NCBI GenBank assembly: GCA_024742765.1
Contig: JANSXT010000017.1
Span: 35,328 to 99,327 of the forward strand
Direction: 5' to 3'
Source of the DNA: Phyllobacteriaceae bacterium
GTDB taxonomy: Bacteria > Pseudomonadota > Alphaproteobacteria > Rhizobiales > Rhizobiaceae
DNA: 64,000 nt
The notes beneath the pieces were generated by a model. The model was not told the DNA's origin, searched no databases, and saw only the letters and a program-made list of their open reading frames with translations. Shown here in pieces: positions 22,735-31,840 of this stretch. A program made the position numbers and the translations under genes. The number at the start of each line of letters is the position of its first letter. Within the stretch, counting starts at the first letter, position 1.

Positions 22735-24933
22735 ATGACGGCCCATATCGGAGCGGCGGCACCGGTCGACGCCTATGTCACCGCCGGCGGCGTGCAGGTC
22801 ACGCGCCGGCAGGAACCGGCCGATTACCGCACGGCGATCGACGAGATGACCGACGATCTCGACATGCGGATCGGCGCGGTTCTGTCGTCCAACTATGAAT
22901 ATCCGGGCCGCTATACGCGCTGGGACACCGGCATCATCGATCCGCCGGTGATGATCTCTGCGCGCAAGCGGCAGATGCGGATTGAAGCGCTCAATGCACG
23001 TGGCGCACCGCTGGTGGCGATGATCGAGACCGCCATTGCCGGCCATCCGCATATCGAAACGCTGGACCGGACCGATGGCGGGCTGGATGTGGCGATCGTC
23101 GCGCCGGGCGAAATCCTGAGCGAAGAAGACCGGTCGCGAAACCCCTCGGTCTTTTCGGTCCTGCGCGCCATCGTTTCGCATTTCTCCTCCGATGAGGACG
23201 ATGATCTGGCCCTGTTCGGCGCGTTCGGCTACGACATCGCCTTTCAGTTCGATCCGGTCGAGGAAAAGCTGCCGCGCGATCCCGCCCAGCGCGATCTCGT
23301 GCTGTTCTTGCCCGACCGGGTTCTGGTGGCCGACAATCATGCCGCGCGCGCCTGGGTCGACTGCTACGAGTTCTCGGCCGGCGGCCTGACGACCGAGGGC
23401 ATTGCCCGCGAAGAGACGCCTGCGCCGTTCACGTCAACCGAGACCGTGCCGCCGCGAAGCGACCATGAACCGGGCGAATATGCGCGGCTGGTCGACCGGG
23501 CCAAGCAGCGTTTCGCCTGTGGCGACCTGTTCGAGGTGGTGCCCGGCCAGATGTTTTACGAGCGGGTGGAGAGCAAACCCTCGGCGATTGCGCGGCGGCT
23601 CAAGGCGACCAATCCGGCACCCTATTCCTTCTTCATGAATCTGGGTGAAAACGAGTTCCTGGTCGGTGCCTCGCCGGAAATGTTCGTGCGGGTGACCGGG
23701 CGCCGCATCGAAACCTGCCCCATCTCGGGCACGATCGCGCGCGGCACGGACGCGATCTCGGACTCCGAGCAGATCCTCAAACTGCTCAACTCGAAAAAGG
23801 ACGAGAGCGAACTGACCATGTGCTCGGACGTCGACCGCAACGACAAGAGCCGGGTGTGTGAGCCGGGCTCGGTGCGGGTGATCGGGCGGCGCCAGATCGA
23901 GATGTATTCGCGGCTGATCCACACGGTCGATCATGTGGAAGGCCGATTGCGCGAGGGCATGGACGCGTTTGACGGCTTTCTAAGCCATGCATGGGCGGTG
24001 ACGGTCACCGGCGCGCCGAAATTGTGGGCGATGCGGTTCATCGAGAGCCATGAGAAGAGCCCGCGCGCCTGGTATGGCGGTGCGATCGGCATGGTCAAAT
24101 TCAATGGCGACATGAACACCGGGCTGACGCTACGCACCATCCAGATCAGGGACGGCATCGCCGCGGTGCGGGCCGGCGCGACGCTTTTGTTCGATTCCGA
24201 CCCGGACGCCGAGGAGGCCGAAACCGAACTCAAGGCATCGGCCATGCTGGCCGCGATCCGCGAATCGGGCCGCTCCAACGCCGATGCCGGCCCGCGCGAG
24301 GCGCGGCGCGTCGGCCAGGGCAAGCGCATCCTTTTGGTCGATCACGAGGACAGTTTCGTGCACACGCTGGCCAATTATTTCCGCCAGACCGGCGCCGATG
24401 TGCGCACGGTGCGTGCACCGGTGCCCGATGTGGCCTTTGACGATTTTTCGCCTGATCTGGTTGTGCTGTCGCCCGGGCCCGGCAAGCCGAAGGATTTCGA
24501 CTGCAAGGCGACCATCAAAAAGGCCCGCGCGCGGGACCTGCCGATGTTCGGCGTGTGTCTCGGGCTGCAGGCGCTGACCGAGGCCTATGGCGGGTCGCTG
24601 CGCCAGCTCGGCTATCCGATGCACGGCAAGCCCTCGCGCATCCGCGTGCACGAGCCAGGCGCCGTGTTCGCCGATCTGCCGCGCGAGATCGTCGTCGGGC
24701 GATATCACTCGATCTTCGCCGATCCCTCGCGCCTGCCCGAAGACTTCACCGTGACGGCGGAGACCGAGGATGGCATTGTGATGGGCATCGAGCACAGGTC
24801 CGAGCCGGTGGCGGCCGTCCAGTTCCACCCCGAATCGATCATGACGCTCGGAGGCGATGCGGGCATGAAGATGATCGAGAACGTGGTCGGGCGGCTGGTG
24901 GAGCGCGGGCGAACAACGGAGACGCGGCGATGA
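22735..24933 (+). CDS. trpE(G): Fused anthranilate synthase TrpE(G)
   Basis: A 732-residue fusion that converts chorismate and glutamine to anthranilate, the first step to tryptophan. Residues about 1-515 are the chorismate-binding TrpE part (ECPISGT-like [35 protein letters not shown]). Residues about 530-725 are the TrpG glutamine amidotransferase with nucleophile Cys in MFGVCLGLQ and His/Glu in AVQFHPES. This fusion is typical of rhizobia. ATG 22735 was chosen over TTG 22729. Expression is governed by the trpL attenuator. Its stop overlaps the next ATG. Confidence 0.97.
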   Translation: MTAHIGAAAPVDAYVTAGGVQVTRRQEPADYRTAIDEMTDDLDMRIGAVLSSNYEYPGRYTRWDTGIIDPPVMISARKRQMRIEALNARGAPLVAMIETAIAGHPHIETLDRTDGGLDVAIVAPGEILSEEDRSRNPSVFSVLRAIVSHFSSDEDDDLALFGAFGYDIAFQFDPVEEKLPRDPAQRDLVLFLPDRVLVADNHAARAWVDCYEFSAGGLTTEGIAREETPAPFTSTETVPPRSDHEPGEYARLVDRAKQRFACGDLFEVVPGQMFYERVESKPSAIARRLKATNPAPYSFFMNLGENEFLVGASPEMFVRVTGRRIETCPISGTIARGTDAISDSEQILKLLNSKKDESELTMCSDVDRNDKSRVCEPGSVRVIGRRQIEMYSRLIHTVDHVEGRLREGMDAFDGFLSHAWAVTVTGAPKLWAMRFIESHEKSPRAWYGGAIGMVKFNGDMNTGLTLRTIQIRDGIAAVRAGATLLFDSDPDAEEAETELKASAMLAAIRESGRSNADAGPREARRVGQGKRILLVDHEDSFVHTLANYFRQTGADVRTVRAPVPDVAFDDFSPDLVVLSPGPGKPKDFDCKATIKKARARDLPMFGVCLGLQALTEAYGGSLRQLGYPMHGKPSRIRVHEPGAVFADLPREIVVGRYHSIFADPSRLPEDFTVTAETEDGIVMGIEHRSEPVAAVQFHPESIMTLGGDAGMKMIENVVGRLVERGRTTETRR

Positions 24934-25238
24934 GATGGTGGCTGGTTCTGACTGTCCTCGCGGCCGCGACCGGTTCCGTATCGGCCGACGAACTGGCCTA
25001 TGGCCGGGCGCTGGTCGCCGATAATTGCGCCCGGTGCCATGCCATCGATGCCACTGACACGAGCGCCCACGACGAAGCGCCGCCGTTCCGCACGCTTCTG
25101 CGCGACTATCCGGTCGACGCGCTGGAAGAGGCATTCGCCGAACGGATCGTCACCGGCCATCCGGACATGCCGGAATTCACTGCAACGCCCGACCAGATCG
25201 GCGCGATCATCGGCTATATCGAATCCATCCAGCAGTAA
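24930..25238 (+). CDS. Small periplasmic c-type cytochrome
   Basis: A 102-residue protein with an N-terminal signal peptide ([19 protein letters not shown]) and one heme-binding motif CARCH (about residues 33-37). An axial Met is likely in PDMPEF near residue 81. It is a class I cytochrome c fold for electron transfer in the periplasm. It overlaps the trpE(G) stop as ATGA, so it is translationally coupled to tryptophan synthesis, a pairing with no obvious metabolic logic. Confidence 0.85.
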   Translation: MRWWLVLTVLAAATGSVSADELAYGRALVADNCARCHAIDATDTSAHDEAPPFRTLLRDYPVDALEEAFAERIVTGHPDMPEFTATPDQIGAIIGYIESIQQ

Positions 25239-25281
25239 GGCGGCGCTTGCAACAGCTGCATCGCTGGCTTACACAGGTGAC

Positions 25282-25407
25282 ATGATCGACGAGCGCATCA
25301 TTTCCGCCACCAATGGCGTGAACACCCTGCCGGCCCGTTCCGGCGGTGTCGATGCGCGCAGTCCTGCTCTCGGTCTTCTCCTTCTTATCGGCGGCTGCCG
25401 GGCCTGA
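25282..25407 (+). CDS. Candidate leucine-rich leader peptide of leuA
   Basis: A 41-codon frame ends PALGLLLLIGGCRA-stop, with five Leu codons within six and an Ile. It ends 148 bases before leuA. A Leu-codon run in a short frame before a leucine biosynthesis gene suggests ribosome-mediated attenuation. The start is uncertain: ATG 25282 has AGGTG too close, and GTG 25318 in frame is also possible. The terminator side is weak (see the adjacent entry). Confidence 0.5.
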   Translation: MIDERIISATNGVNTLPARSGGVDARSPALGLLLLIGGCRA

Positions 25408-25431
25408 TCTTGCGACAGGGCGCCCGGTGGC

Positions 25432-25467
25432 CGTATCAGACGGCGCCGATGTGTGCCGTTTCGCCCC
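25432..25467 (+). promoter_or_regulatory. Possible leuA attenuator stem-loop (weak)
   Basis: Within the 317-base gap before leuA, GACGG...CG near 25439-25445 can pair imperfectly, with a two-base bulge, to CGCCCCGTC near 25463-25471. It is followed by the pyrimidine-rich TTCTTT. The stem is far weaker than the trp attenuator, so this is a suggestion only. The rest of the gap shows nothing recognisable. Confidence 0.25.
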
Positions 25468-25555
25468 GTCTTCTTTACATCGCCAATCGAATGGATCAGA
25501 CACCGCCTGAGACGCGACCATGCGCCGTCGCCGAGGCGGGTGAAGGATGAAGATC

Positions 25556-27277
25556 ATGAACACGCACGCCACACCGGCCAAAACATCCACCAGCGCCGGC
25601 ATGCCCGATGCGCCCCGGAAGTACCGCCCCTATCCGCCGGTCAACCTGCCGGACCGGACCTGGCCGTCAAAGACCATCACGACGCCGCCGATCTGGTGCT
25701 CGGTCGACCTGCGCGACGGCAACCAGGCGCTGATCGAGCCGATGGGGCACGAGCGCAAGACGCGCATGTTCGCCCATCTGCTCAGGATGGGCTTCAAGGA
25801 GATCGAGATCGGCTTTCCATCGGCGAGCCAGACCGATTTCGATTTTGCGCGCTGGTGCGTCGAAGAGGGCAATGTGCCCGATGACGTGTCGCTGCAGGTG
25901 CTGGTGCAGTGCCGGCCCGAACTGATTGAACGGACCTTCGAATCGCTGGAAGGGGCGCGTCATCCGATCGTTCATTTCTACAATTCGACCAGCGAGTTGC
26001 AGCGCCGGGTCGTCTTCGGCAAGGATGTCGAGGGCATCAAGCGGATCGCAACGGACGCCGCCAAGATGGTCACCGACATGGCGGCCAAGGCCGGCGGCGG
26101 CTACCGGTTCCAATATTCCCCCGAAAGCTTCACGGGCACGGAACTGGAGGTGGCGCTTGAGATCTGCAACGCGGTCACCGAGATCGTCCAGCCGACGCCC
26201 GACAACAAGCTGATCCTGAACCTGCCGGCGACGGTTGAAATGTCGACGCCCAACATCCATGCCGACCAGATCGAATGGATGTGCCGCAACATCGATAAGC
26301 GCGACTGCGTCATCGTCTCGCTGCATCCGCACAATGATCGCGGCACGGGCATTGCGGCGACCGAACTGGGGCTGATGGCGGGCGCGGACCGCGTTGAAGG
26401 CACGCTGTTCGGCAATGGCGAGCGGACCGGCAATGTCGATCTGGTGACGCTGGCGCTGAACATGTTCACCCAAGGGGTCGACCCAAGGCTGGACGTCACC
26501 GACATCAACGGGCTGCGCGATGTCTATGAACATTGCAACCAGTTGGCCATTCCCGAACGCCATCCTTATGTCGGCGAACTGGTCTACACGGCCTTTTCCG
26601 GTTCGCACCAGGACGCGATCAACAAGGGCATGAAGGCACATCGCACGGCCAAGGCCGATCTGTGGGAAGTGCCCTATCTGCCGATCGATCCCGAAGATGT
26701 CGGCCGCACCTATGAGGCGATCATCCGCATCAACTCGCAATCGGGCAAGGGCGGCATCGCCTATATCCTGCAGGCCGATTACGGGCTGAACCTGCCGCGC
26801 AACCTGCAGGTCGAGTTTCGCGAGATCATTCAGGAGATCACGGACCGCGAAGGGATCGAACTGTCGTCCGAGCGCATCCACCAGGCGTTCATGACGACCT
26901 ATGTCGACCTGCCCAGCCAGCGGATCCGCTTTGTCAGCCACACCACGGCGCCCAATCCGGACGAGGCCGACGGCCGCATCGTCGATGCGGTCCTGATGGA
27001 CGGCAATGAAAAGATCGAAATCCGCGGCTTCGGCACCGGACCGATCGACGGGTTCGTCGATGCGCTGAACCGGCACTACGGATTGTCGATGACGGTGCGC
27101 GACTATTCCGAACATTCGCTCCAGCACGGCTCGGACGCGGCGGCCATCTGCTACATGGAAATGGAGCAGGAGGGCGGGCGTGTCTTCGGGGTCGGCATCA
27201 ACAAGAATATCGTTGCCGCTTCGCTCGAGGCGATCGTATCCGTCGTCAACCGCGTGCGGGCCACATCGCAAGATTAA
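25556..27277 (+). CDS. leuA: 2-isopropylmalate synthase
   Basis: Condenses acetyl-CoA with 2-oxoisovalerate, the committed step to leucine. The 573-residue protein is of the long LeuA2 type. The TIM-barrel has the metal and substrate motifs CSVDLRDGNQALIEPM and VSLHPHNDRGTGIAATELGLMAGADRVEGTLFGNGERTGN. The C-terminal regulatory domain, the leucine feedback site, occupies about residues 440-573. ATG 25556 is preferred because AAGGAT is well spaced; ATG 25547 is possible. The stop codon TAA lies inside the palindrome of a MITE-like element. Confidence 0.96.
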   Translation: MNTHATPAKTSTSAGMPDAPRKYRPYPPVNLPDRTWPSKTITTPPIWCSVDLRDGNQALIEPMGHERKTRMFAHLLRMGFKEIEIGFPSASQTDFDFARWCVEEGNVPDDVSLQVLVQCRPELIERTFESLEGARHPIVHFYNSTSELQRRVVFGKDVEGIKRIATDAAKMVTDMAAKAGGGYRFQYSPESFTGTELEVALEICNAVTEIVQPTPDNKLILNLPATVEMSTPNIHADQIEWMCRNIDKRDCVIVSLHPHNDRGTGIAATELGLMAGADRVEGTLFGNGERTGNVDLVTLALNMFTQGVDPRLDVTDINGLRDVYEHCNQLAIPERHPYVGELVYTAFSGSHQDAINKGMKAHRTAKADLWEVPYLPIDPEDVGRTYEAIIRINSQSGKGGIAYILQADYGLNLPRNLQVEFREIIQEITDREGIELSSERIHQAFMTTYVDLPSQRIRFVSHTTAPNPDEADGRIVDAVLMDGNEKIEIRGFGTGPIDGFVDALNRHYGLSMTVRDYSEHSLQHGSDAAAICYMEMEQEGGRVFGVGINKNIVAASLEAIVSVVNRVRATSQD

Positions 27278-27278
27278 T

Positions 27279-27542
27279 GGGTCCTGACCCATTAATGTGA
27301 TTGAAATGGCGGTCGAGATGGCAAGCAATACAAGGAAAAGCGCTAGGAACGGGGCCTATCCCCCGGTCGAGTGCTTTGACGCGGTAGGGTGCAGCCATAT
27401 CGGCCGTCCTTCGGATCGGGCGGATTTGTACGGCCTGCCGTGTCGCAAGTCTTTGAAAGTCGGAAGACTTCCTGCGGCCTTGCTCCGTGCATCCGCACAA
27501 ATTCGCCACGACCATTTCAACCAGATCAATGGGGCCTGACCC
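27279..27542. mobile_element. MITE-like element with 31-bp imperfect terminal inverted repeats
   Basis: The arms 27279-27309 and 27512-27542 match as inverted repeats at about 25 of 31 positions, with the shared outer end GGGTC/GGACCC-type and inner CCATTTCAA. The 264-bp interior has no convincing gene. At the left end ATTAATGGGTC and GACCCATTAAT (27273-27296) form a perfect 11-bp palindrome around CT, which includes the leuA stop. I see no target-site duplication. The following 141 bases to the next gene hold nothing I recognise. Confidence 0.65.
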
Positions 27543-27683
27543 TAGGTTGTGGGTTAATGCAGAAAACCGCTCCTGCTTGCAGCCTTCTTGCTTTTGCTTT
27601 GTTGTGATCGGCGCGGGTTTTGGACTAGGGTTGAAGACGGACCGGGGGCGGCCCGTCGATAAACAGCCATTCAGCCAGGGATC

Positions 27684-28349
27684 ATGAACACGGCAAGCGG
27701 CACTTCAAGCGACAGCCAGGATGAACCGGCCGTCAGTCCGGAAGAGGTACGTGCCGCGCTTGAAGTGGTCGTCAACAGCGAAACGCTGGCCCGGGCCGAC
27801 CGGGCCCGCTCGCTTCTGGCCTATCTGGTCAAGACCGAACAGAGCGGCGAGGCGGCGCGCCTCAAAGGTTTCACCATCGCCCAGGACGTGTTCGGCAAGG
27901 ATGATGATTTCGATCCCGCGATGGATGCGGTCGTGCGGGTCCAGGCCGGCCGGCTGCGCGAGCATCTGACCAGCTTTTATGCGGGCGAGGGCAAGGACGA
28001 GCCGGTCCGCATTACCGTGCCCAAGGGCACCTATGTGCCGTCCTATGTCCGGCACAAGAATGCGGCGGCCGCCGACAACGGCCCCGCGGCACGACCGAAC
28101 GGGAGCGGCAGCCGCTCCGAAACGCCCAGGATCGTCGATTTCGGCGCGTCGGCGACCGCGTTCAAGCTCGACCGCTCGGTGGATGATGCGCCGCTGGCCG
28201 CGACGCGCCCCTTGTCCGATAAGCCGCCGACCGGTGGGCAGGACGCCCTTCTGAGCCCGTTCATCGTGCGCAACGTCAAACGATTCTGGCTGGCGCTGGC
28301 CATCATCGTGCTGCTGCTGACGGTGATCCTGGTGCTCGTCTGGCGTTGA
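27684..28349 (+). CDS. C-terminally anchored protein with winged-helix-like N-terminal domain
   Basis: A 221-residue protein. Residues about 20-115 match a domain often found at the N-terminus of rhizobial adenylate-cyclase/TPR proteins: RADRARSLLAYLVKTEQSGEAARLKGFTIAQDVFG, then AVVRVQAGRLREHLTSFYAGEG and VRITVPKGTYVPSY. This resembles a winged-helix transcription-factor domain. A Pro/Ala-rich linker leads to one C-terminal transmembrane helix (FWLALAIIVLLLTVILVLVW). The TPR part is missing, so this is a short membrane-tethered version. Role unknown. Confidence 0.65.
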   Translation: MNTASGTSSDSQDEPAVSPEEVRAALEVVVNSETLARADRARSLLAYLVKTEQSGEAARLKGFTIAQDVFGKDDDFDPAMDAVVRVQAGRLREHLTSFYAGEGKDEPVRITVPKGTYVPSYVRHKNAAAADNGPAARPNGSGSRSETPRIVDFGASATAFKLDRSVDDAPLAATRPLSDKPPTGGQDALLSPFIVRNVKRFWLALAIIVLLLTVILVLVWR

Positions 28350-28416
28350 CGCGCCGATCAGCGCCGGGTTGCGGTGCAAATGCGGCCTGGGCTCTCGCAT
28401 TGCGCCGGCAAACTTG

Positions 28417-28432
28417 TTAGGTTCGCGTTAAC
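28417..28432 (+). promoter_or_regulatory. CtrA box upstream of the gene at 28457
   Basis: TTAG-GTTCGCG-TTAAC matches the CtrA consensus at 8 of 9 positions and extends into the octamer TTAACCAT (28428-28435). It ends 24 bases before the ATG, which is close for an activator site; it may repress, or the true start may be further downstream. Confidence 0.6.
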
Positions 28433-28456
28433 CATTTGTTGACGGGCAGAGCCGCC

Positions 28457-29119
28457 ATGAGCGCCGACGAGCACAAAGACAATCCCAACACGCGCCTTGT
28501 GGACGCGGTGCGGCAGGTCAAGATCGCCGCCGCCGAGCGCAATGATGTCGTGGTCGACATGAAGGAGGCCGATCGCGCGCGCCTCGAAATCCTCGCCCAG
28601 GAGTTGAGGCCGGTGTTCGACGACGTGCCGGCGGACGATGAGCGCTTCGATTTCGCCATCTCGTCGGGGCTTCAGCCGCGCCTTTGGATCGATGCGACGG
28701 CGCATGTGATGATGGGCCGGGACCGGCGCACCTACCGGTTCGTGCGCGACACGCGGCTGGGACGGACGATCCTGGCGGAGGCGACGGCGGTCGAGCCGGT
28801 CGTCTCCGCGGTGACGACCTATATCGCGGAACGTTTGCACGAACGCGAAATGGCGTTCGCCGCCGACGAGATGGTGACCTATCGGTCCGGCATCAGCCAG
28901 CGCGGGCCGGAGCCGGCCGAGGATGCCGAAGCACACAATGCCCCGGACGCCTCCGATGCGCCCGCTGGCGAAGAAACGACCGGCATCGACGTGGCGCCGC
29001 TGTCTCGCCGCGAGCGCACCAGCGTCACCCGCACGAGCCGGGCCGGCTGGCTGCTGATCGGCATCTTCGTCGCTGTCGCGGTTGCCGTTCTCTATTTCCA
29101 GGACATTCTGGTCCCGTAA
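28457..29119 (+). CDS. Conserved-type tail-anchored protein of unknown function
   Basis: A 220-residue protein starting MSADEHKDNPNTRLVDAVRQVKIAAAERNDVVVDMKEADRARLE. The soluble N-terminal domain includes the compact FDFAISSGLQPRLWIDATAHVMMGRDRRTYRFV. An acidic linker (about 140-190) leads to one C-terminal transmembrane helix (WLLIGIFVAVAVAVLYF). The family is not recognised by name. The good CtrA box just upstream suggests cell-cycle control, and the anchored form suggests an envelope role. Confidence 0.6.
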   Translation: MSADEHKDNPNTRLVDAVRQVKIAAAERNDVVVDMKEADRARLEILAQELRPVFDDVPADDERFDFAISSGLQPRLWIDATAHVMMGRDRRTYRFVRDTRLGRTILAEATAVEPVVSAVTTYIAERLHEREMAFAADEMVTYRSGISQRGPEPAEDAEAHNAPDASDAPAGEETTGIDVAPLSRRERTSVTRTSRAGWLLIGIFVAVAVAVLYFQDILVP

Positions 29120-29131
29120 AAGGTCCGGGGG

Positions 29132-30046
29132 TCAGCCGCCGGAATGCAGCACTTTCTCTTCGGTCAGTTCGAGCGGCCCGGTCTCGGTCGTCGCAGACCA
29201 TTGCTGCGACATGCAGTGCCAGTTCCCCGCTTCGCCGTTGATCGCAAACAGATTGTAGGCGCCGGGTGGGCGCCGTGCGCCGGGTGACTGGCCGGCGGCC
29301 GGCACGCCGATGACGGGCACCTGTGCTCCGTCCGGGCCGGCGATCGTGTGCCGCTGTGCGAGATGGGTGTGGCCGTGCAGCACGAGTTCGGCCCCGGCCT
29401 CCGCAATCACGTCCTGGAAGAGCGTGATGCCATAGAGGCGCTTGCGCGGGATCGTCGCGCCACGCACCGGCGGATGGTGGATGAGGACGACGCGGAACAG
29501 GCCAGCGCTGCCGGTGTCATCCAGCGCACGGCGCAGGTTGCGCGCTTGCGTGCCCTCGAACCGGCCGGCGGCGACAAAAGCCGGTGTCGCCACCGCGCTC
29601 GATGTGCCGATGATGGCGACCGGGCCGCGCACCCGGACGAAGGGAAAATCATCGTTTGAAGACGGCGCCTTGCCGTCATCGCCGGTCATCCAGGGCGCCC
29701 AGGCCTGAAAGGCGCGGTCGAGCGCGCCGCGCACATAGGCGTCGTGATTGCCCGGCACGACGCTGACCTTTTCGGGCGCGCCCAGTTCCTCGAGCCACAG
29801 GGACGAGGCGCGCAGTTCGGCCTCCAGCGCCAGATTGGTCAGATCGCCGGTCACCGCGACATGGTCGGCGCCGCTGTCGGCTGTAGCGCGGGTCACCCGT
29901 TCCAGCGTCGCTTCGGCCAGCGCGCCGGTGCGGCCGCGGTGCCAGTTGATGTAGCCGGTGAGCCGCTTGGACATGAGTTCGCGCGCCGAGACCGCCGGCA
30001 GCGGGCCGAGATGAATGTCAGACAGGTGGGCAAGCGTGAAGGTCAT
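29132..30046 (-). CDS. Calcineurin-like metallophosphoesterase
   Basis: A 304-residue cytoplasmic phosphoesterase. All metal-binding motifs are present in order: LSDIHLG (about 8-14), TGDLTN (about 65-70), VPGNHD (about 96-101), LIHHPP (about 187-192) and LHGHTH (about 222-227). It resembles cyclic-nucleotide phosphodiesterase (CpdA-like) and DNA-repair-exonuclease-like members; substrate cannot be told. ATG 30046 begins MTFTLAHLSDIH. It converges on the preceding gene with 12 bases between them. Confidence 0.88.
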   Translation of the reverse strand: MTFTLAHLSDIHLGPLPAVSARELMSKRLTGYINWHRGRTGALAEATLERVTRATADSGADHVAVTGDLTNLALEAELRASSLWLEELGAPEKVSVVPGNHDAYVRGALDRAFQAWAPWMTGDDGKAPSSNDDFPFVRVRGPVAIIGTSSAVATPAFVAAGRFEGTQARNLRRALDDTGSAGLFRVVLIHHPPVRGATIPRKRLYGITLFQDVIAEAGAELVLHGHTHLAQRHTIAGPDGAQVPVIGVPAAGQSPGARRPPGAYNLFAINGEAGNWHCMSQQWSATTETGPLELTEEKVLHSGG

Positions 30047-30144
30047 GGCGGTCTGGTAAGGGGTTTTTCCCCGAAGTCAAAACCGGCATGATCGGCGTCC
30101 GGGCCGGCGGGGGATTCGGCCCGCATCGAGCCGTCGAGCCGCCC

Positions 30145-30597
30145 ATGTCGTTGCGCACGCGCCTGTTTCACCTTTTTTTCGTCCTGACCCGGCCGATGAC
30201 GCTGGGCGCCCGCGCGCTGGTGATCGATGCCGACGAGCGCGTGCTTCTGGTCAGGCACACCTATTCGCCGGGCTGGCACCTGCCCGGCGGCGGCGTGGAA
30301 CCGGGCGAAACGGTGATCGACTGCGCCATTCGCGAGGTGCGTGAGGAGGGCAATGTGGAGATCGACGGCGAGATGGTGCTGCACGGTCTGTTCCACAATC
30401 GCGCCGCCTCGCGGCGCGACCATGTGGCGGTCTATGTGTGCCGGACCGTGACTCAACGCGCGCCCAAGCAGCCGGACCGCGAGATCGCCGCCGCCGATTT
30501 CTTCGCGCTCGATGATCTGCCCGACGGCACGACGCCGGCGACCCGGCGGCGCATCGAGGAATGGCGGTCGGGCCATCCCCCGGCCGCGCACTGGTAA
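30145..30597 (+). CDS. NUDIX hydrolase
   Basis: A 150-residue pyrophosphohydrolase. The Nudix box reads GGGVEPGETVIDCAIREVREEGNV, with Asn where the second last Gly is usual but with the REVREE core intact. A hydrophobic N-terminus (LFHLFFVLTRPM) precedes the fold. ATG 30145 was chosen; the frame continues upstream to 30088 without family-like sequence. Substrate is unknown. It converges on the glutathionyl-hydroquinone reductase gene, seven bases away. Confidence 0.85.
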   Translation: MSLRTRLFHLFFVLTRPMTLGARALVIDADERVLLVRHTYSPGWHLPGGGVEPGETVIDCAIREVREEGNVEIDGEMVLHGLFHNRAASRRDHVAVYVCRTVTQRAPKQPDREIAAADFFALDDLPDGTTPATRRRIEEWRSGHPPAAHW

Positions 30598-30603
30598 AGC
30601 GGC

Positions 30604-31593
30604 TCAGGCGGCGGCGCTCAGATGGCCGCGGCCATGTGGCTCTGAAAAGTCGATGTCCGGGCCTTTGGGAACGATCCGCGTCGGATTGATCGTTTCGTGA
30701 CTGCCGTAATAGTGCGCCCTGATGTGGTGCATGTTCACCGTTTCGGCGATGCCGGGCACCTGGTAGAGTTCGCGCGTATAGGCCCAAAGGTTCCGATAGT
30801 CGGCAATGCGGCGGATGTTGCACTTGAAATGGCCGACATAGACCGGATCGAAACGCACGAGCGTCGTGAACAGGCGCCAATCGGCCTCGGTGATCCGGTC
30901 GCCGACCAGATAGCGCTGGCGCGACAGGCGCTCCTCCAGCCAGTCGAGAGTCTCGAACAGCGGCGTCACCGCCTCTTCGTAGGCGTCCTGGGTGGTGGCG
31001 AAGCCCGACTTGTAGACGCCATTGTTGACCGTGTCGTAGACGCGCTGATTGACCGCATCGATCTCCTCGCGCAAAGCTTCGGGATAGAAATCCTGCCGGT
31101 CGCCCGTCAGCGCGTTGAACGCGGAATTGAACATGCGAATGATTTCAGCGGATTCGTTGGAGACAATCGTTCCGGCCTTGGTGTCCCACAGAACCGGAAC
31201 CGTGACCCGGCCGGTATAGTCGGATTTGGCGCGGGTGTAGATCTGGTGCAACCGCGTCGAACCGAACAGCGCATCGCCGTTGGCGGCCTCGTCGGTCTCG
31301 AACGTCCAGCCCTCATCGCCCATGAAATGGTGGACGATGGAGACATCGATCATCTCTTCGAGCTTTTTCAGCTTGCGAAAGACCAGCGTGCGATGTGCCC
31401 AGGGGCAGGCCAGCGAGACATAGAGGTGATAGCGGCCGGCTTCCGCCGCGAAGCCGCCATCGCCGCTCGGCCCCGGCGCGCCGTCGGGCGTCACCCAGTT
31501 GCGGAAGGCCGAATCCTTGCGCACGAAGCGGCCCTTGGTCTTTTTGGTGTCGTACCATTGGTCGCGCCATTCGCCGTCGATCAACAGGCCCAT
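30604..31593 (-). CDS. Glutathionyl-hydroquinone reductase (YqjG/Ecm4-like)
   Basis: A 329-residue Xi-class glutathione transferase that reduces glutathionyl-hydroquinones. The N-terminal thioredoxin-like domain has the catalytic Cys in LACPWAHRTLV (about residue 63). The C-terminal helical domain shows ITEADWRLFTTLVRFDPVYVGHFKCN and the end KGPDIDF. ATG 31593 has GGAGGGC upstream; the frame reaches 31932 but the extra N-terminus has no family match. The 247 bases between this gene and the GNAT gene at 31841 show nothing recognisable. Confidence 0.92.
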   Translation of the reverse strand: MGLLIDGEWRDQWYDTKKTKGRFVRKDSAFRNWVTPDGAPGPSGDGGFAAEAGRYHLYVSLACPWAHRTLVFRKLKKLEEMIDVSIVHHFMGDEGWTFETDEAANGDALFGSTRLHQIYTRAKSDYTGRVTVPVLWDTKAGTIVSNESAEIIRMFNSAFNALTGDRQDFYPEALREEIDAVNQRVYDTVNNGVYKSGFATTQDAYEEAVTPLFETLDWLEERLSRQRYLVGDRITEADWRLFTTLVRFDPVYVGHFKCNIRRIADYRNLWAYTRELYQVPGIAETVNMHHIRAHYYGSHETINPTRIVPKGPDIDFSEPHGRGHLSAAA

Positions 31594-31840
31594 CGCGATG
31601 CCCTCCATTGTTGTATGAGCGGAGAGATAGGACAAAGCGTGTCCCCGGTCACCGCTGACGATGGCGAACGCTCCGTCAACCGAACCGGTTCCCAGCGAGA
31701 TTTTCGCTTTACGGGCCGCGTGCACGGTGCTAGCCCGCTTGAACCATGTTTGCGATCCCGATGCGACGACCACGACGATGATGCCTGCCGGTTCTCCGGC
31801 CCTTTTCTGACGTCGTTTTTCCGTATCCGGACCTTTTCCC

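Noticed and set aside
27273..27296. The palindrome at the leuA stop as a terminator
   Set aside because: No T-run follows and the sequence belongs to the end of the inverted-repeat element.
27246..27515. An 89-codon minus-strand frame inside the MITE-like element
   Set aside because: It runs across the element's inverted repeat and the leuA end, has no ribosome-binding site and no family features.
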